Translations under genes and position numbers: made by a program
From: Brevibacillus sp. SYP-B805
GTDB lineage: Bacteria; Bacillota; Bacilli; Brevibacillales; Brevibacillaceae
Reading direction: 5' to 3'
DNA: 64,000 nucleotides
NCBI RefSeq assembly: GCF_011059135.1
Contig: NZ_JAALGD010000001.1
Coordinates: 479,235 to 543,234 of the forward strand
Part shown: piece by piece, positions 19,201-28,117 of the stretch
Position numbering within the stretch: the stretch's first letter is position 1
How the letters are laid out: each line of letters opens with the position of its first letter
The notes under the pieces: model-generated
Told to the model about the DNA's origin: nothing
What the model saw: only the letters and a program-made list of their open reading frames with translations
Databases searched by the model: none

Positions 19201-20561
19201 AGCTGTTCGGGGTGGATAACGTCTATCGGGCGGGCACGATCGGTACGGTCGCGGAGAAAACCGCCTACGGCTATGTGCGCAAATATGCGGAGGAGCGCAA
19301 GCTGACCTTGCGCGGAGCGGAGATTGCGCGGCTGGTGAACGGGTGCACCGGCGTGAAGCGGACGACGGGACAGCACCCGGGCGGGATTATCGTGGTGCCG
19401 GACTATATGGAGATCGAGGATTTCTGCCCGATTCAATATCCGGCCGACGACAGCGATTCGGAATGGCGCACCACCCATTTCGACTTCCATTCCATCCACG
19501 ACAACCTGCTGAAGCTGGATATTCTGGGGCACGACGATCCGACCGTCATCCGCATGCTGCAGGACCTGACGGGCATCGATCCCAAAACGATCCCGTTGGA
19601 TGATCCCAAGACGATGTCCATTTTCAGTTCGACCGAAGCGCTGGGCGTCACGCCGGAGCAGATCCGCACCAATATGGGAACGCTGGGCATTCCGGAATTT
19701 GGTACCAAATTCGTCCGGCAGATGCTGGAGGATACCAAACCGACCACGTTTGCCGAGCTGGTGCAGATCTCCGGTCTGTCCCACGGGACGGACGTCTGGC
19801 TGAACAATGCGCAGGACCTGATCAGAAGCGGCACCTGCAAGCTTTCGGAAGTCATCGGCTGCCGGGACGACATCATGGTGTACCTGATTTACAAAGGATT
19901 GGAACCTTCGCGCGCTTTCAAAATCATGGAATCGGTGCGCAAGGGGAAAGGCGTGCCGGAGGAAGACAAGGAAGAGATGCGCCGAAACAACGTACCGGAG
20001 TGGTACATTCAATCCTGCGAAAAAATCAAGTACATGTTCCCAAAGGCCCACGCCACCGCGTACGTCATGATGGCCGTACGGATTGCGTACTTCAAGGTGC
20101 ATTATCCGCTGGAGTTCTACGCCACCTATTTCTCCGTCCGCGCCGACGACTTCGACATTCCGCTGATGGTAAAAGGATCATCGGCCATTCGGCAGAAGAT
20201 CGAAGAGATCGAGGAAAAAGGGCATGACGCCCAGCCGAAGGAGAAGGCGCTGCATACGGTGCTGGAGATGGCCCTCGAAATGGTGGAGCGGGGATTCCGC
20301 TTTGCCAACGTGGACCTGTACCGCTCGGATGCGACCCGCTTCCTGATCGACGGCAACAGTCTGATCGCGCCGTTCCGCGCCATTCCCGGCCTTGGCACCA
20401 ACGCTGCCCTGAGCATCGTCAAAGCCAGGGAAGAGGGGCCCTTCCTCTCCAAGGAAGACCTGCTGGCCCGTTCCAAGATCTCCAAGACGATCCTGGAATA
20501 TTTGGACGAACAAGGCGCGCTCAAGGATCTGCCGGAGTCCAACCAGCTCTCCCTTTTCTAG
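16254..20561 (+). CDS. polC: DNA polymerase III alpha subunit, PolC type
   Basis: PolC is the main replicative polymerase of low-GC Gram-positives, with built-in 3'-5' exonuclease. The 1435-residue length is normal. Domains in order: N-terminal region and OB fold; PHP domain starting near residue 330 (ELHCHSPMSALDGV); DEDDh exonuclease inserted from about 425 (DTETTGLN; HRALDDT near 564); second part of PHP; a four-Cys zinc motif near 909-940 (CPGC ... CPRC); the polymerase palm with PDIDLNFSGEYQ near 962; and a C-terminal HhH region. The ATG at 16254 follows GGAGGGG. It is probably a single-gene transcript. Confidence 0.98.
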   Translation: MDRSTEQKQRFTLLCSQLGLPGEWQERYFPDATIDKLEVIKATREWVFSFTLPQLLPIDIFEAFASRLVHTYAHLARVHARFSYRSKPMLEQAVEEYWEYVLKSLESQINSLAVTIKSARRQVAGEDVKVYMPTEMAVEMAKRKKVDEALAEAFFQVAAIRPRFRFHAEESDEAYQAFLEQRQEEERALLEEVMSAQAEKETAAAVEAVTTLVIGYDIKEEPVPIREIQEEERRVVIQGTVFGAEMKELKSGRHLLTFHLTDFTDSLTVKMFSRDKEDVKLLEAVKDGMWLKVRGSVQHDPFMRELVMTANDINQIEQRGRRDQAEEKRVELHCHSPMSALDGVASLKSLFSTAAKWGHKALAVTDHGVVQAFPEAYSMAKKNGIKCILGMEAYVVEDGVNIVYNLEPDGKNDMAIDEQTPYVVFDTETTGLNAAEHTIIEIAAVKMRGTEIIDKWTELIDPQVPIGPKTTEITGITNEMLQGKETIDVVLRRFKEFVGDAVLVAHNAEFDQSFLNACAKRIGLEPWSNPFLDTLPLARMLYPGMRNYRLGTLAKKFNVELINAHRALDDTVALAHVFQYMLKDLREQGINRLSSLNEESNARADYKSSRPFHATLLVRNKAGLKNLYKLVSKSHVETFYRVPRILRSQLVKHREGLLIGTACKEGELFQAILRGKTREELLEIARFYDFIEIQPPAHYAPLLRDESIASLEMVHGYHKMLVEIGKELGKPVVATGDVHFLNPQDDVFRDVFLLSQGDPNAGSQPPLYLMTTDEMLDAFAYLGEELAKEVVVTASNAIADMIEEVSPIPDKLYTPVIPGADDELREMCYAKARRLYGDPLPEIVEKRLEKELNSIITHGFGVIYLISQRLVTKSLSDGYLVGSRGSVGSSFVATMAEITEVNPLPPHYLCPGCQHSEFITDGSIGSGFDLPDKNCPRCGQKYNKDGQDIPFETFLGFKGDKVPDIDLNFSGEYQPRAHKYTQELFGVDNVYRAGTIGTVAEKTAYGYVRKYAEERKLTLRGAEIARLVNGCTGVKRTTGQHPGGIIVVPDYMEIEDFCPIQYPADDSDSEWRTTHFDFHSIHDNLLKLDILGHDDPTVIRMLQDLTGIDPKTIPLDDPKTMSIFSSTEALGVTPEQIRTNMGTLGIPEFGTKFVRQMLEDTKPTTFAELVQISGLSHGTDVWLNNAQDLIRSGTCKLSEVIGCRDDIMVYLIYKGLEPSRAFKIMESVRKGKGVPEEDKEEMRRNNVPEWYIQSCEKIKYMFPKAHATAYVMMAVRIAYFKVHYPLEFYATYFSVRADDFDIPLMVKGSSAIRQKIEEIEEKGHDAQPKEKALHTVLEMALEMVERGFRFANVDLYRSDATRFLIDGNSLIAPFRAIPGLGTNAALSIVKAREEGPFLSKEDLLARSKISKTILEYLDEQGALKDLPESNQLSLF

Positions 20562-20664
20562 GAACCACTCGGCACAGAAAAGAGCCCCACTCGATAACGC
20601 GATCGCTGACGCCGAGTGGGCAGTGCGTATGCTTAAGCCGGCTGGATGATTCGGGAATCGGTGG
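20562..20664. other. Spacer after polC with inverted repeats
   Basis: CCCACTCG (20586-20593) pairs with CGAGTGGG (20613-20620). The bases CCACTCGGC at 20565-20573 can compete for the same arm. No T-run follows, so it is a weak terminator candidate for polC. A partial repeat copy lies at 20625-20645. Confidence 0.5.
20625..20645. repeat. Partial copy of the dispersed hairpin repeat
   Basis: 19 of 21 bases match 7338-7358 (GCGTAWGCTTAAGYCGGCTGG). The GC-rich left arm of the full repeat is missing or replaced. Confidence 0.45.
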
Positions 20665-20693
20665 TTGTCAAAGGAATGTTGTTATGCTATAAT
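20665..20693 (+). promoter_or_regulatory. SigA-type promoter of the rimP-nusA-infB operon
   Basis: TTGTCA (20665-20670) and a perfect TATAAT (20688-20693) are 17 bp apart. This is the strongest-looking promoter in the window. Confidence 0.9.
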
Positions 20694-20728
20694 CTTTTTG
20701 GAAATACTGGTGATACACGCTGCGAATG

Positions 20729-20755
20729 AGAGTGGGGAAACCCACTCTTTCTTTC
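20729..20755 (+). terminator. Leader attenuator hairpin upstream of rimP
   Basis: AGAGTGGG (20729-20736), a GAAA tetraloop and CCCACTCT (20741-20748) are followed by TTCTTTC. It lies about 30 nt after the predicted transcription start and about 90 nt before rimP, so it could regulate the operon by premature termination. NusA, encoded downstream, is itself a termination factor. Confidence 0.65.
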
Positions 20756-20842
20756 TGGCCGAAACGTATGATGACAAACGGTCGACAGCACGCGGGCGCG
20801 ACGCGAAAGACGCCCAACGCCCAACAGGAAGGAGGTATCGAG

Positions 20843-21301
20843 TTGAGCAAAGTAACGCAGATCGTAGAAGAACTGCTGGCTCCCATCTTGACCGATATGG
20901 GGCTTGAACTTGTCGACATCGAATACAAGAAGGAAGGCAGCAACTGGTTTTTGCGCATTTTTATCGACAATGAGACCGGCGATATCGACATAGATGAGTG
21001 CAGCGCCGTCAGCGAGCGACTGAGCCAGCGATTGGATGAAACAGACCCGATCCCCAACGCCTACTTTCTGGAGGTGTCATCGCCTGGTGCGGAGCGGCCG
21101 CTTCGGAACGAGCGCGATTTTCGCAAGGCTGTGGGCAGGCACGTACATATCACGACGAAGGAACCGGTGGACGGGGCGACGGTTTTTGAAGGGGAACTGC
21201 TCTCTTTTGAAAACGGGGAGCTGACGGTGAAAGAAGCGAAGAAAACCCATGTGATCACCCTGGAGCAGATCGACAGCGCCCGCATGGCGATTGTTTTCTG
21301 A
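20843..21301 (+). CDS. rimP: Ribosome maturation factor RimP
   Basis: RimP assists late assembly of the 30S subunit. The 152-residue product has the two RimP domains, with [21 protein letters not shown] and [20 protein letters not shown]. The start is TTG 20843 because AAGGAGGT lies at 20829-20836; a longer in-frame reading from 20726 would include the leader hairpin and is rejected. It is the first gene of the nusA-infB operon, as in most bacteria. Confidence 0.96.
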   Translation: MSKVTQIVEELLAPILTDMGLELVDIEYKKEGSNWFLRIFIDNETGDIDIDECSAVSERLSQRLDETDPIPNAYFLEVSSPGAERPLRNERDFRKAVGRHVHITTKEPVDGATVFEGELLSFENGELTVKEAKKTHVITLEQIDSARMAIVF

Positions 21302-21360
21302 CCAGCCCGGATCACCTGTTTGACAGATTGGGACCATTGAAAGGAGGAGGCACCAGCAAG

Positions 21361-22455
21361 ATGAACGCCGATTTTATTGAGGCACTGGAAGCCATCGAAA
21401 GAGAGAAAGGAATCACCAAAGAGGTATTGATTGAGGCCATTGAAGCAGCGCTTATCTCCGGTTATAAACGCAATTTCAACTCCGCGCAAAACGTGCGTGT
21501 CGACGTGAACCGGTATACCGGCCAGGTGCGTGTCTTTGCCCGGAAAACCGTGGTGGAAGAAGTGACCGATTCGCGCCTGGAAATCTCCCTGGAAGCGGCC
21601 CAGGAGATCGATCCCAACTACCGGCTCGATGATATCGTCGAGATCGAGGTGACGCCGCGCGATTTCGGCCGTATCGCGGCGCAGACGGCCAAGCAGGTCG
21701 TGACCCAGCGCATCCGCGAGGCGGAGCGGGGACTGATTTACAGCGAATTTATCGATCGTGAAGATGACATCATCACAGGCGTCGTACAGCGGCAGGATGC
21801 CCGTTTCTACTACATCGATCTGGGCAAGGCCGAAGCGGTGATGCCGCTGTCGGAAAAAATGCCGACAGACGATTTCAAACCGCAGGACCGCATCAAGGCT
21901 TACATCCTGAAGGTGGAAAAAACGACCAAAGGGCCGCAGATCGTCGTCTCCCGCACCCATCCGGGCCTGCTGAAGCGACTGTTTGAGCTGGAGGTGCCGG
22001 AGATCTATGATGGCACCGTTGAAATCAAATCCGTCGCCCGGGAAGCGGGGGACCGCTCCAAGATCGCCGTCCATTCCATCAATCCGGAGGTGGATCCGGT
22101 GGGGGCCTGTGTCGGGCCCAAGGGCATGCGGGTGCAAACCATCGTCAATGAGCTGAAAGGTGAAAAGATCGATATCGTTCGCTGGTCGGATGATCCGGCC
22201 GAATACGTGGCCAATGCGCTCAGCCCTTCCAAGGTGCTGCATGTGGAAGTGAATGCTGCGGAGAAGGTAACCCGTGTCATCGTACCCGACTATCAGCTGT
22301 CGCTGGCGATCGGCAAGCGCGGGCAAAATGCGCGCCTGGCCGCCAAGCTGACCGGCTGGAAAATCGATATCAAAAGCGAAAGCCAGGCGGAGCAAGAGGG
22401 GATTCAATATCCGAAACACTCTGAAAGCCTGGATTCCATGGATGTGGATGCATGA
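21361..22455 (+). CDS. nusA: Transcription termination/antitermination factor NusA
   Basis: NusA binds RNA polymerase and modulates pausing, intrinsic termination and antitermination. The 364-residue product has the N-terminal polymerase-binding domain ([18 protein letters not shown]), an S1 domain near 135-200, and two KH domains ([15 protein letters not shown] and [19 protein letters not shown]). The C-terminal acidic repeats of proteobacterial NusA are absent, as usual in Firmicutes. ATG 21361 follows AAAGGAGGAGG. The stop overlaps ylxR by 4 bp. Confidence 0.97.
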   Translation: MNADFIEALEAIEREKGITKEVLIEAIEAALISGYKRNFNSAQNVRVDVNRYTGQVRVFARKTVVEEVTDSRLEISLEAAQEIDPNYRLDDIVEIEVTPRDFGRIAAQTAKQVVTQRIREAERGLIYSEFIDREDDIITGVVQRQDARFYYIDLGKAEAVMPLSEKMPTDDFKPQDRIKAYILKVEKTTKGPQIVVSRTHPGLLKRLFELEVPEIYDGTVEIKSVAREAGDRSKIAVHSINPEVDPVGACVGPKGMRVQTIVNELKGEKIDIVRWSDDPAEYVANALSPSKVLHVEVNAAEKVTRVIVPDYQLSLAIGKRGQNARLAAKLTGWKIDIKSESQAEQEGIQYPKHSESLDSMDVDA

Positions 22456-22745
22456 TGAAAGTCAAAAAGGTACCGCTTCGCAAATGTATCGTCTGCCAGG
22501 GCATGTTCCCGAAGAAAGAATTGATCCGTGTGGTTCGCACGCCGCAGGAGACGATCGAGATTGACCTCACCGGCAGAATGGCGGGAAGAGGGACGTATGT
22601 ATGCAGGCAGGAAACCTGCATGAAGCCGGATACCTTTGCGGCCGGCAAATGGAAGAAAGTGCTGGAAAGGGCGCTGAACATGACGATCAGCCAGGAGCAG
22701 TATGAAGAATTCCGCAGCCGGTGGCTGGAGCTGATCGGCCGATGA
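22452..22745 (+). CDS. ylxR: YlxR/RnpM family RNA-binding protein (DUF448)
   Basis: YlxR is a small nucleic-acid-binding protein; the B. subtilis homologue has been linked to RNase P modulation. The 97-residue product has the family core RKCIVCQGMFPKKELIRVVRTP and GRGTYVCRQETC with paired cysteines. It starts within the nusA stop (ATGA overlap) and overlaps ylxQ by the same 4-bp device, so translation of the three genes is coupled. Confidence 0.93.
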   Translation: MMKVKKVPLRKCIVCQGMFPKKELIRVVRTPQETIEIDLTGRMAGRGTYVCRQETCMKPDTFAAGKWKKVLERALNMTISQEQYEEFRSRWLELIGR

Positions 22746-23050
22746 ACCGGCAGGCGGGACAGCTGCTGGGGCTGGCGATGCGGGCCCGCAAGATTGTCAC
22801 GGGGGAAGAGCTTGTGCTGAACGCGATTCGCAGCAATCAGGCAAAACTGGTCCTCCTGGCTACCGATGCATCCGCCAACACCGTGAAAAAAGTGACGGAC
22901 AAATGCGCCCATTACGCCATCCCGCTCTGTTCCCCGGCCGATCGTTTCGAGCTGGGAAGAGCGATCGGCAAGGAGGCGCGCGTGACGATGGCCGTGACGG
23001 ACGCGAAGCTGGCGGAGAACATCCGGCACCTTCTCACACCTAATTCATAA
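22742..23050 (+). CDS. ylxQ: L7Ae-family ribosome-associated protein YlxQ
   Basis: YlxQ is a kink-turn-binding L7Ae/L30e protein that associates with the ribosome. The 102-residue product shows the family fold ([50 protein letters not shown] end). The ATG at 22742 overlaps the ylxR stop; a longer in-frame start at 22721 is less likely. It sits between ylxR and infB as in B. subtilis. Confidence 0.93.
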   Translation: MNRQAGQLLGLAMRARKIVTGEELVLNAIRSNQAKLVLLATDASANTVKKVTDKCAHYAIPLCSPADRFELGRAIGKEARVTMAVTDAKLAENIRHLLTPNS

Positions 23051-23058
23051 GGGGTGAC

Positions 23059-25542
23059 ATGATGAAAACACGCGTTTACGAATATGCCAAACAGCATAAT
23101 ATGAGCAGCAAGGAAATTCTCAACTTGTTAAAGCGATTGAATATGGAAGTTGCCAATCACATGAGCATCATGGATGAAGCGATGATAGCCAAGATTGAGG
23201 AGCATATGGCCAAACTCCGCGCCAATGCCCGTTTTGACAAACCGGCAGGGACAGCCCCGGCGCCGGCCCAGCCGGCGGAACGGAGCGCCGAGAAGACGGA
23301 GAAGCAGGCGCATGCGTCGGCAGCGCCGGAGAAACGCAAGGATGGCGGCAAGACCGGACAGCAGGCTGCCGCCGCGGGTCAGCAGCCGCGCAAGAATGAC
23401 CGGTCGGCCGGAGGAAATGACCGTACCAAAGGGAATCGTCCCGACAATCCGCAGCGGCCGCCGCAGCAAAAAAATCAGGGGAAACAGCAGGAGCGAAAAC
23501 CATTCGATATGAGAGGCCAACAAAGCAGAGCGCAGGATCAACAGGCAGGTCGTGCCGCCAACACCGTGGACGACCAGGATGATGTGAAAGTTGATGATTT
23601 CGAAGACAAGGTAAAGATCCCGGCCAAAGTGGCCCTGGAGAAGCGCGAGAAAATCAAAAAAGCGCCTCCGGCCAAAAAAGGTTTTGAGGAATCGAAGAAA
23701 AGCAGCCAGCCGTTTAAGAACAACAACAAACGGCATGACCAGCGCAAGGGAAGCCAGCAGCACCAGCAGCAGCAGCGACCGGCGGCTGAACCGCCGTCGA
23801 AGATTACGTTTACGGAGTCATTGACGGTTGCCGAACTGGCGAAAAAACTGCGTAAAGAACCTGCGGAAATCATCAAGAAGCTTTTCGGCCTTGGCATCAT
23901 GGCCACCATCAACCAGGCTCTTGACAAGGACGCCATCGAGCTGATCTGTGCGGAATACGGCGTGGAAGTGGAAGAGAAAATCGTCATCGACGAAACCAAC
24001 TTCGAAACCATCGAAGAAGTGGATAACCCGGCCGATCTGGTAGAACGTCCGCCGGTCGTTACCATCATGGGTCACGTCGACCACGGCAAAACCACCCTGC
24101 TGGACGCGATCCGCTCCACCAATGTGGTGGCAGGCGAAGCGGGCGGGATTACCCAGCATATCGGGGCCTACCAGGTGGAGATTAAAGGGAAGAAAATCAC
24201 CTTCCTCGATACGCCGGGTCACGCCGCGTTTACCACGATGCGGGCACGCGGTGCGCAAATCACCGATATTACGGTCCTCGTCGTCGCGGCGGACGACGGC
24301 GTCATGCCGCAGACGGTGGAAGCGATCAGCCACGCCAAGGCTGCCAAGGTGCCGATCATCGTGGCGGTCAACAAGATCGACAAGCCGGAAGCGAACGTTG
24401 ACCGCATCAAGCAGGAATTGACCGAGTACGGGCTGGTTGCCGAGGAATGGGGCGGCGATACGATTTTCTGCCCGATCTCCGCGAAGCAGCGCATCGGGCT
24501 GGAAGAGCTGCTCGAATACATCCTGCTGGTAGCCGAAGTGCAGGAGCTGAAAGCCAATCCGAACAAACGGGCGCGCGGTACCGTCGTGGAAGCCGAGCTG
24601 GATAAAGGGCGCGGTCCGGTGGCAACCGTACTGGTTCAGCACGGGACGCTCAAGGTGGGCGACCCGATCGTCGTTGGTTCCGCATACGGCCGCGTGCGCG
24701 CGATGATCAACGACAAGGGGCGCCGCATCAAGGAAGCGCCGCCGTCCACGCCGGTGGAAATCACGGGGTTGAACGATGTGCCGCAGGCGGGCGACCCGTT
24801 CATGGTATTTGAGGATGAGAAAAAAGCCCGGGCGATCGGGGAAGCGCGGGCGACGAAGCAGCGCGAATCGGAGCGCCGCGCAAACAGCCGCGTCTCCCTT
24901 GACGATCTCTTCCAGCACATCCAGCAGGGCGAGATCAAGGAGCTGAACCTGATCATCAAGGCCGATGTGCAGGGATCGGTGGAAGCCCTGCGCGGTTCCC
25001 TGGAAAAAATCGACGTCAATGGCACCCGTGTGAAAATAATTCACACCGGCGTCGGCGCGATTACGGAATCCGATGTTACGCTGGCCAATGCCTCCAATGC
25101 GATCATTATCGGATTCAACGTCAGACCGGAGCCGAACGCGCGCAACATGGCGGAGCAGGAGAAGATCGACATCCGCCTGCACCGCGTCATCTACAATGTG
25201 ATCGAAGAGATCGAAGCGGCCCTCAAAGGCATGCTCGATCCCGTCTTCAAGGAATCGATCATCGGGACGGCGGAGATCCGTGAGATATTCAAGGTTTCCA
25301 AGGTGGGCAACATTGCCGGTTGCTATGTCACCGAAGGGAAAATCACCAGAGACGCGGGAGCCCGTGTCATTCGCGACGGCGTCGTCGTCTACGAAGGCAA
25401 GCTGGATACGCTCAAGCGGTTCAAGGACGATGTTCGCGAAGTGATGGCCGGCTATGAGTGCGGCATCACGCTGGAGAAATTCAGCGATTTCAAACAGGGA
25501 GATATTATCGAAGCCTTTGTCATGGTCGAAGTGAAGGCCTGA
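23059..25542 (+). CDS. infB: Translation initiation factor IF-2
   Basis: IF-2 is the GTPase that places initiator tRNA on the ribosome. The 827-residue product has the N-terminal IF2N motif ([21 protein letters not shown]), a long low-complexity Ala/Gln/Lys/Arg linker (about residues 55-245), and a second IF2N domain ([22 protein letters not shown]). The G domain has GHVDHGKT near 337, DTPGH near 384 and NKID near 437. Beta-barrel domains and the tRNA-binding C-terminus follow. AAGGGGTGA precedes the ATG at 23059; the adjacent ATG at 23062 is equally possible. Confidence 0.98.
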   Translation: MMKTRVYEYAKQHNMSSKEILNLLKRLNMEVANHMSIMDEAMIAKIEEHMAKLRANARFDKPAGTAPAPAQPAERSAEKTEKQAHASAAPEKRKDGGKTGQQAAAAGQQPRKNDRSAGGNDRTKGNRPDNPQRPPQQKNQGKQQERKPFDMRGQQSRAQDQQAGRAANTVDDQDDVKVDDFEDKVKIPAKVALEKREKIKKAPPAKKGFEESKKSSQPFKNNNKRHDQRKGSQQHQQQQRPAAEPPSKITFTESLTVAELAKKLRKEPAEIIKKLFGLGIMATINQALDKDAIELICAEYGVEVEEKIVIDETNFETIEEVDNPADLVERPPVVTIMGHVDHGKTTLLDAIRSTNVVAGEAGGITQHIGAYQVEIKGKKITFLDTPGHAAFTTMRARGAQITDITVLVVAADDGVMPQTVEAISHAKAAKVPIIVAVNKIDKPEANVDRIKQELTEYGLVAEEWGGDTIFCPISAKQRIGLEELLEYILLVAEVQELKANPNKRARGTVVEAELDKGRGPVATVLVQHGTLKVGDPIVVGSAYGRVRAMINDKGRRIKEAPPSTPVEITGLNDVPQAGDPFMVFEDEKKARAIGEARATKQRESERRANSRVSLDDLFQHIQQGEIKELNLIIKADVQGSVEALRGSLEKIDVNGTRVKIIHTGVGAITESDVTLANASNAIIIGFNVRPEPNARNMAEQEKIDIRLHRVIYNVIEEIEAALKGMLDPVFKESIIGTAEIREIFKVSKVGNIAGCYVTEGKITRDAGARVIRDGVVVYEGKLDTLKRFKDDVREVMAGYECGITLEKFSDFKQGDIIEAFVMVEVKA

Positions 25543-25823
25543 TGGTGGGTGTGGAGCGAGTGGAACTGTTTCTGCCCGCCTGCCGCAGCCTGAAAGAGAA
25601 GCGGGCGATCATCAAAAGCATCTTGAGCCAGCTCCGGCAGAAGTTTAACGTGTCTGCCGCCGAGATGGCGTACCTGGAGCAGTGGCAGCGATCCGAACTG
25701 GCAATCGCTGCCGTTGCCAATGAATCCGCTTTTCTGCAACAACAGCTGGAGGCGGCCGTGCGCCTGGTGGAAATCGCTCCCGGCGTGGAGTTGATCAGGG
25801 CCGATACGGAATACTACGACTAA
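25542..25823 (+). CDS. ylxP: DUF503 family protein YlxP
   Basis: This is a small conserved protein of unclear biochemical role found between infB and rbfA in Bacillales. The 93-residue product shows the DUF503 pattern (ERVELFLPACRSLKEKRAIIKSIL, RQKFNVSAAEM, VELIRADTEYY). The ATG shares one base with the infB stop (TGATG), so it is coupled to infB translation. Confidence 0.9.
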   Translation: MVGVERVELFLPACRSLKEKRAIIKSILSQLRQKFNVSAAEMAYLEQWQRSELAIAAVANESAFLQQQLEAAVRLVEIAPGVELIRADTEYYD

Positions 25824-25844
25824 GGCAAATGCGGGGTGATTGCA

Positions 25845-26207
25845 TTGAACAAAACGCGGTTGAGTCGTGTTGGGGAAGAAATCAAAAAGGAACTGAGCGT
25901 CCTGCTGCAGCGGGAGATGAAAGATCCGCGAATCGGGTTTGTCACCGTCACCGGCGTAGAGGTAACGAGCGACCTGCAGCTGGCGAAAGTATATGTCAGC
26001 ATCTTCGGCAGCGCGGAGCAGCGGGAAGCTTCCCTTGCCGGACTGCAAAAGGCAAAGGGATTCCTGCGCTCGGAGATCGGCAAACGGGTCAAGGTGCGCC
26101 ATGTGCCCGATCTGGTGTTTAAGCTGGATGAGTCGATCGATTACGGCAACCGGATCGACTCCATCCTGCGTGAAATCTCCGCTGAAGGGGACGCAAAGCA
26201 TGAATAA
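25845..26207 (+). CDS. rbfA: Ribosome-binding factor A
   Basis: RbfA helps the final maturation of 16S rRNA 5' end and 30S subunits. The 120-residue product is a clear KH-type RbfA (RVGEEIKKELSVLLQREMKDPRIGFVTVTGVEV, ending DESIDYGNRIDSILREI). A TTG start at 25845 with GGGGTG seven bases upstream is preferred over the GTG at 25836, which lies inside that site. It overlaps nrnA by 8 bp. Confidence 0.95.
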   Translation: MNKTRLSRVGEEIKKELSVLLQREMKDPRIGFVTVTGVEVTSDLQLAKVYVSIFGSAEQREASLAGLQKAKGFLRSEIGKRVKVRHVPDLVFKLDESIDYGNRIDSILREISAEGDAKHE

Positions 26208-27195
26208 CTATCAGGAAGCGTTGACAGAAGCAGCTCGTTTCATGAAAGCTCACGATCGCTTTCTGATTGTTTCCCATGTGAATCCGGACGGAGATACAAC
26301 CTCTTCCGCTTTGGCTACCGCCCTGCTGTTGGAGCAGGCCGGGAAAAGCTATGTGATTGTCAATGAAGGGGAGACGCCTTCCAAATTCGGCTTTCTTCCC
26401 CGCTTTGAGCGCATTCTGAATTTGTCGGCAGATTCGCTGGAAGAGAGATTCGACGCCGTCATCGCGGTCGATGCCGCGGATGCCCGGCGGATGGGCGAAG
26501 TCCGCCATCTGTTCGCCCCGAATGCCCGGATTCTGAATATCGATCACCATCCGACCAACGATTTTTTCGGCACGGTCAATGTGATCCGCACCGATGCAGC
26601 CGCGACGGCCGAGATCATGTTTGAGGTGATGGAAGCGGGAGGATTTGCGTGCACGCCGGAGTTGGCGACCTGCCTCTATACCGGGCTGCTGACGGATACG
26701 GGCGGGTTTCGCTACTCCAACACCACCTCCCATGTGATGGAGATCGCGGCCAAGCTGCTGCGCTGCGGGGTGAAGCCGGGCGAGATCGCCGAGCGCTGTC
26801 TGGAGGAGATTACGCTCAAACATGTCCAGGTTTTGCGGCGCGCCCTGCAATCGCTGAAGCTGACCCACCGCAACCAGGTGGCTTCCCTGAAGATCAGCCA
26901 CGCCGATCTTTGCGAGACGGGGGCCACGTCGGAGGATGCGAGCGGCTTGGTGAATTACGGACGCAATATCGAGGGCGTGGAAGTGGGCATCTCGTTTTGC
27001 GAGCCGGAGCCGGGCGTGGTGAAAGTAAGCTTTCGCGCCCGCGCCCATGTGGATGTCGCGCAGATCGCCAAAAGCTTTGGCGGCGGCGGCCACGCAAAAG
27101 CGGCGGGCTGCACCCTGAAAGGGGAGCTGGCGGCGATCGAAGAGCAGGTTTTGGCAAAACTGAGCGAAGTGCTTGGAGTGGGTGTGCATGAATAA
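26200..27195 (+). CDS. nrnA: Bifunctional oligoribonuclease/pAp phosphatase NrnA (DHH family)
   Basis: NrnA degrades 2-5 nt oligoribonucleotides and dephosphorylates 3'-phosphoadenosine 5'-phosphate. The 331-residue product has the DHH domain metal motifs VNPDGD near residue 28, VDAADARR and IDHHPTND, plus the DHHA1 motif FGGGGHAKAAGC near residue 293. The start is ATG 26200 with AAGGGGA upstream; an upstream frame extension through rbfA is a shadow. It overlaps truB by 8 bp. Confidence 0.94.
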   Translation: MNNYQEALTEAARFMKAHDRFLIVSHVNPDGDTTSSALATALLLEQAGKSYVIVNEGETPSKFGFLPRFERILNLSADSLEERFDAVIAVDAADARRMGEVRHLFAPNARILNIDHHPTNDFFGTVNVIRTDAAATAEIMFEVMEAGGFACTPELATCLYTGLLTDTGGFRYSNTTSHVMEIAAKLLRCGVKPGEIAERCLEEITLKHVQVLRRALQSLKLTHRNQVASLKISHADLCETGATSEDASGLVNYGRNIEGVEVGISFCEPEPGVVKVSFRARAHVDVAQIAKSFGGGGHAKAAGCTLKGELAAIEEQVLAKLSEVLGVGVHE

Positions 27196-28117
27196 TCCGC
27201 ACGGGGTATTGGTTGTACATAAACCGGCCGGCATGACCTCTCACGATTGCGTCATGCGGGTGCGCCGCCTGTTTCAGACCAAAAAAGCGGGGCATACCGG
27301 CACGCTGGATCCGGAAGTGAGCGGCGTCCTGCCCGTCTGCATCGGCCATGCCACCCGCATCGTGGAATATCTACAGGAGCTGCCGAAAACGTACGAAGCG
27401 GTGATGTGCCTGGGTTCCTCGACGACGACGGAGGATGCGACCGGCGATGTGCTGGAACAGTTGCCGGTGGACGCGTCGGTCATCACCGAAGAGCGCGTCC
27501 GTGCCGTTTTCCAACGCTTTCTGGGGGAGATCGAACAGGTTCCCCCCATGTATTCGGCGGTGAAAGTGAAGGGCAAGCGGCTCTACGATCTGGCCAGAGA
27601 AGGAAAAACGGTGGAACGGCCCCCCCGCACGGTCACCATCTATGATCTGCAGCTTGCCTCCATCCGCGCGGGAGAGCAGGTGGAGATCGCGTTTGCCTGC
27701 CGGTGTTCGAAAGGAACCTACATCCGGACATTGTGCGTGGACATCGGGAAGGCACTGGGCTATCCGGCCCACATGTCCCGGCTGGTCCGAACGGGAAGCG
27801 GTCCATTTACCCTGGAGGATGCCGTGACGCTGGACGCGCTGGAAAAGGCCCGGGAGCGCGGCGAGGACTTGTCCGCCTATCTCCTGCCGATCGAGCAGGC
27901 GCTTTCCTTTTTGCCGCGCCATGAACTGCCGGCTGCCAGGAAAAAAGCCGTGCTCAACGGTTTGGAAACATCGCTGCCGGATGCGGCCTTTCCCGAGGGA
28001 AGCCTTGTCTGCCTCTTTTCGGAGGGGCGGCTGCTGGGGATTCACCGGGTGTGCAAGGGGCCGACGGGCAGCTATGCAAAAGCAGAAAAAGTTTTTCCAG
28101 CCGAGGTGGGAATGTGA
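27188..28117 (+). CDS. truB: tRNA pseudouridine-55 synthase TruB
   Basis: TruB makes pseudouridine 55 in the T loop of tRNAs. The 309-residue product has the catalytic Asp41 in GHTGTLDPEVSGVL, the N-terminal GVLVVHKPAGMTSHD and the conserved CSKGTYIRTLCVDIG. ATG 27188 overlaps the nrnA end by 8 bp. Its last four bases (GTGA) contain the ribF start. Confidence 0.97.
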   Translation: MNNPHGVLVVHKPAGMTSHDCVMRVRRLFQTKKAGHTGTLDPEVSGVLPVCIGHATRIVEYLQELPKTYEAVMCLGSSTTTEDATGDVLEQLPVDASVITEERVRAVFQRFLGEIEQVPPMYSAVKVKGKRLYDLAREGKTVERPPRTVTIYDLQLASIRAGEQVEIAFACRCSKGTYIRTLCVDIGKALGYPAHMSRLVRTGSGPFTLEDAVTLDALEKARERGEDLSAYLLPIEQALSFLPRHELPAARKKAVLNGLETSLPDAAFPEGSLVCLFSEGRLLGIHRVCKGPTGSYAKAEKVFPAEVGM

